DNA of 6,748 bases. Source: Maribacter sp. GTDB taxonomy: Bacteria; Bacteroidota; Bacteroidia; Flavobacteriales; Flavobacteriaceae. The stretch is taken from NCBI GenBank assembly GCA_030730545.1, contig JANQUX010000200.1, forward strand, positions 1 through 6,748, written 5' to 3'. The number at the start of each line of letters is the position of its first letter. The stretch's first letter is position 1. Below the pieces are notes generated by a model. The model ran no database searches, was not told the DNA's origin, and saw nothing but the letters and a program-made list of their open reading frames with translations. The translations under genes were made by a program, and so were the position numbers. Shown here one piece after another: positions 6,096 through 6,748 of this stretch.

Positions 6096-6748
6096 TTAGT
6101 ATTGCTCCTCATCATTAGGGAAATCTTGACTTTTTACATCACTTACATAGTTAGAAATCGCATTACCCATTTCCTCATATAAATTCATGTATCTACGTAA
6201 AAAACGAGGGTTAAATTCATGCGTCATCCCTAATAGATCATGAACGACTAAAACTTGGCCATCAGCATATTTTCCACCACCAATACCAATGGTCGGTATG
6301 GTAAGACTTTCTGAAACTTTTTTTGTGAGTTCAGCAGGTATTTTCTCTAAAACTACGCCGAAGCACCCTAGTTTCTCTAATAATTTGGCATCTTCCATTA
6401 ATTGTTCGGCCTCTTCATCTTCTTTGGCACGAACGGTATATGTTCCGAATTTATATATTGACTGCGGTGTAAGACCTAAATGCCCCATTACAGGAATACC
6501 AGCAGCAAGAATTCTCTTGACCGATTCTTTAATTTCAGCACCACCCTCAAGTTTTACAGCATGTGCACCACTTTCTTTCATGATTCTAATAGCAGAACGC
6601 AAAGCTTCTTTAGGGTCACTTTGGTAGCTTCCGAAAGGTAAGTCAACAACAACTAATGCTCTGTCTATAGCTCTAATTACAGAAGATGCATGGTAAATCA
6701 TTTGGTCTAAAGTAATGGGTAACGTGGTTTCATGACCCGCCATTACAT
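6096..6748 (-). CDS. panB: 3-methyl-2-oxobutanoate hydroxymethyltransferase, 5' end beyond right edge
   Basis: PanB transfers a hydroxymethyl group from 5,10-methylene-tetrahydrofolate to 2-ketoisovalerate, giving ketopantoate for pantothenate and CoA synthesis in the cytoplasm. The frame is open to the window edge: before the methionine at 6741-6743 there is a valine codon (6744-6746) and a partial codon ending AT, fitting the family sequence around [11 protein letters not shown], so that methionine is internal. About 55 N-terminal residues, including the first metal-binding aspartate, are missing. Counting from the internal methionine: [10 protein letters not shown] with metal ligand D34, AVKLEGG with K64, MGHLGLTPQ with H88, VLEKIP with catalytic E133, and IGIGGG (152-157). 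These match the E. coli enzyme's D84, K112, H136 and E181. The acidic tail (PNDEEQY) is unremarkable. panB leads the visible part of the lspA-pseudouridine synthase-lipoprotein group; its promoter lies outside. Confidence 0.96.
   Translation of the reverse strand, partial: VMAGHETTLPITLDQMIYHASSVIRAIDRALVVVDLPFGSYQSDPKEALRSAIRIMKESGAHAVKLEGGAEIKESVKRILAAGIPVMGHLGLTPQSIYKFGTYTVRAKEDEEAEQLMEDAKLLEKLGCFGVVLEKIPAELTKKVSESLTIPTIGIGGGKYADGQVLVVHDLLGMTHEFNPRFLRRYMNLYEEMGNAISNYVSDVKSQDFPNDEEQY

Noticed and set aside
6289..6627. 112-codon plus-strand open frame
   Set aside because: It is antisense to panB, whose catalytic motifs are intact in this stretch.
6741..6743. ATG as the true start of panB
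   Set aside because: The frame stays open to the window edge and about 55 conserved N-terminal residues are missing; the preceding codons fit the PanB family, so this methionine is internal.

Overview
The window reads as core chromosome of a low-GC Bacteroidota, most likely a member of Flavobacteriaceae. Three observations point there: the LeuA, LeuB and PanB sequences are of the flavobacterial type, start codons are preceded by AT-rich leaders without Shine-Dalgarno motifs, and the promoter-like signals fit the Bacteroidota pattern (TTTG, about 20 bases, TAnnTTTG). A genus cannot be fixed from this sequence. No mobile element, CRISPR array, RNA gene or phage signature is visible, and base composition is even throughout. 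Genes are packed tightly and no gene-free stretch exceeds about 145 bases.

Left block (minus strand, 1-1718): leuA then leuB, two bases apart. LeuA makes 2-isopropylmalate from 2-ketoisovalerate and acetyl-CoA; LeuB later oxidises 3-isopropylmalate. LeuA is the short form without the C-terminal leucine-sensing domain. LeuB runs off the left edge after 181 codons. leuC and leuD, needed between these two steps, are not in the window.

Middle (1719-4282): a 145-base divergent intergenic region holds a candidate leuA promoter and an imperfect palindrome. To its right, on the plus strand, lie a 514-residue helical protein of unknown function and, 13 bases downstream, a ten-helix EamA/DMT-type transporter. 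The transporter ends 9 bases from a convergent gene, and the junction carries a symmetric inverted repeat flanked by A and T tracts that could terminate both transcripts.

Right block (minus strand, 4292-6748): in transcription order, panB (5' end beyond the right edge), lspA, an RluA-family pseudouridine synthase and a DUF4252 lipoprotein, with gaps of 11, 32 and 30 bases, so probably one operon. It mixes pantothenate/CoA synthesis, lipoprotein maturation, RNA modification and a probable LspA substrate. The pseudouridine synthase appears to start at TTG, and the lipoprotein gene may have its own promoter inside the end of the gene before it.

I found no convincing new multi-gene system. The points most worth checking are the unknown helical protein, the palindromic leuA upstream region, the domain-short LeuA and the TTG start.
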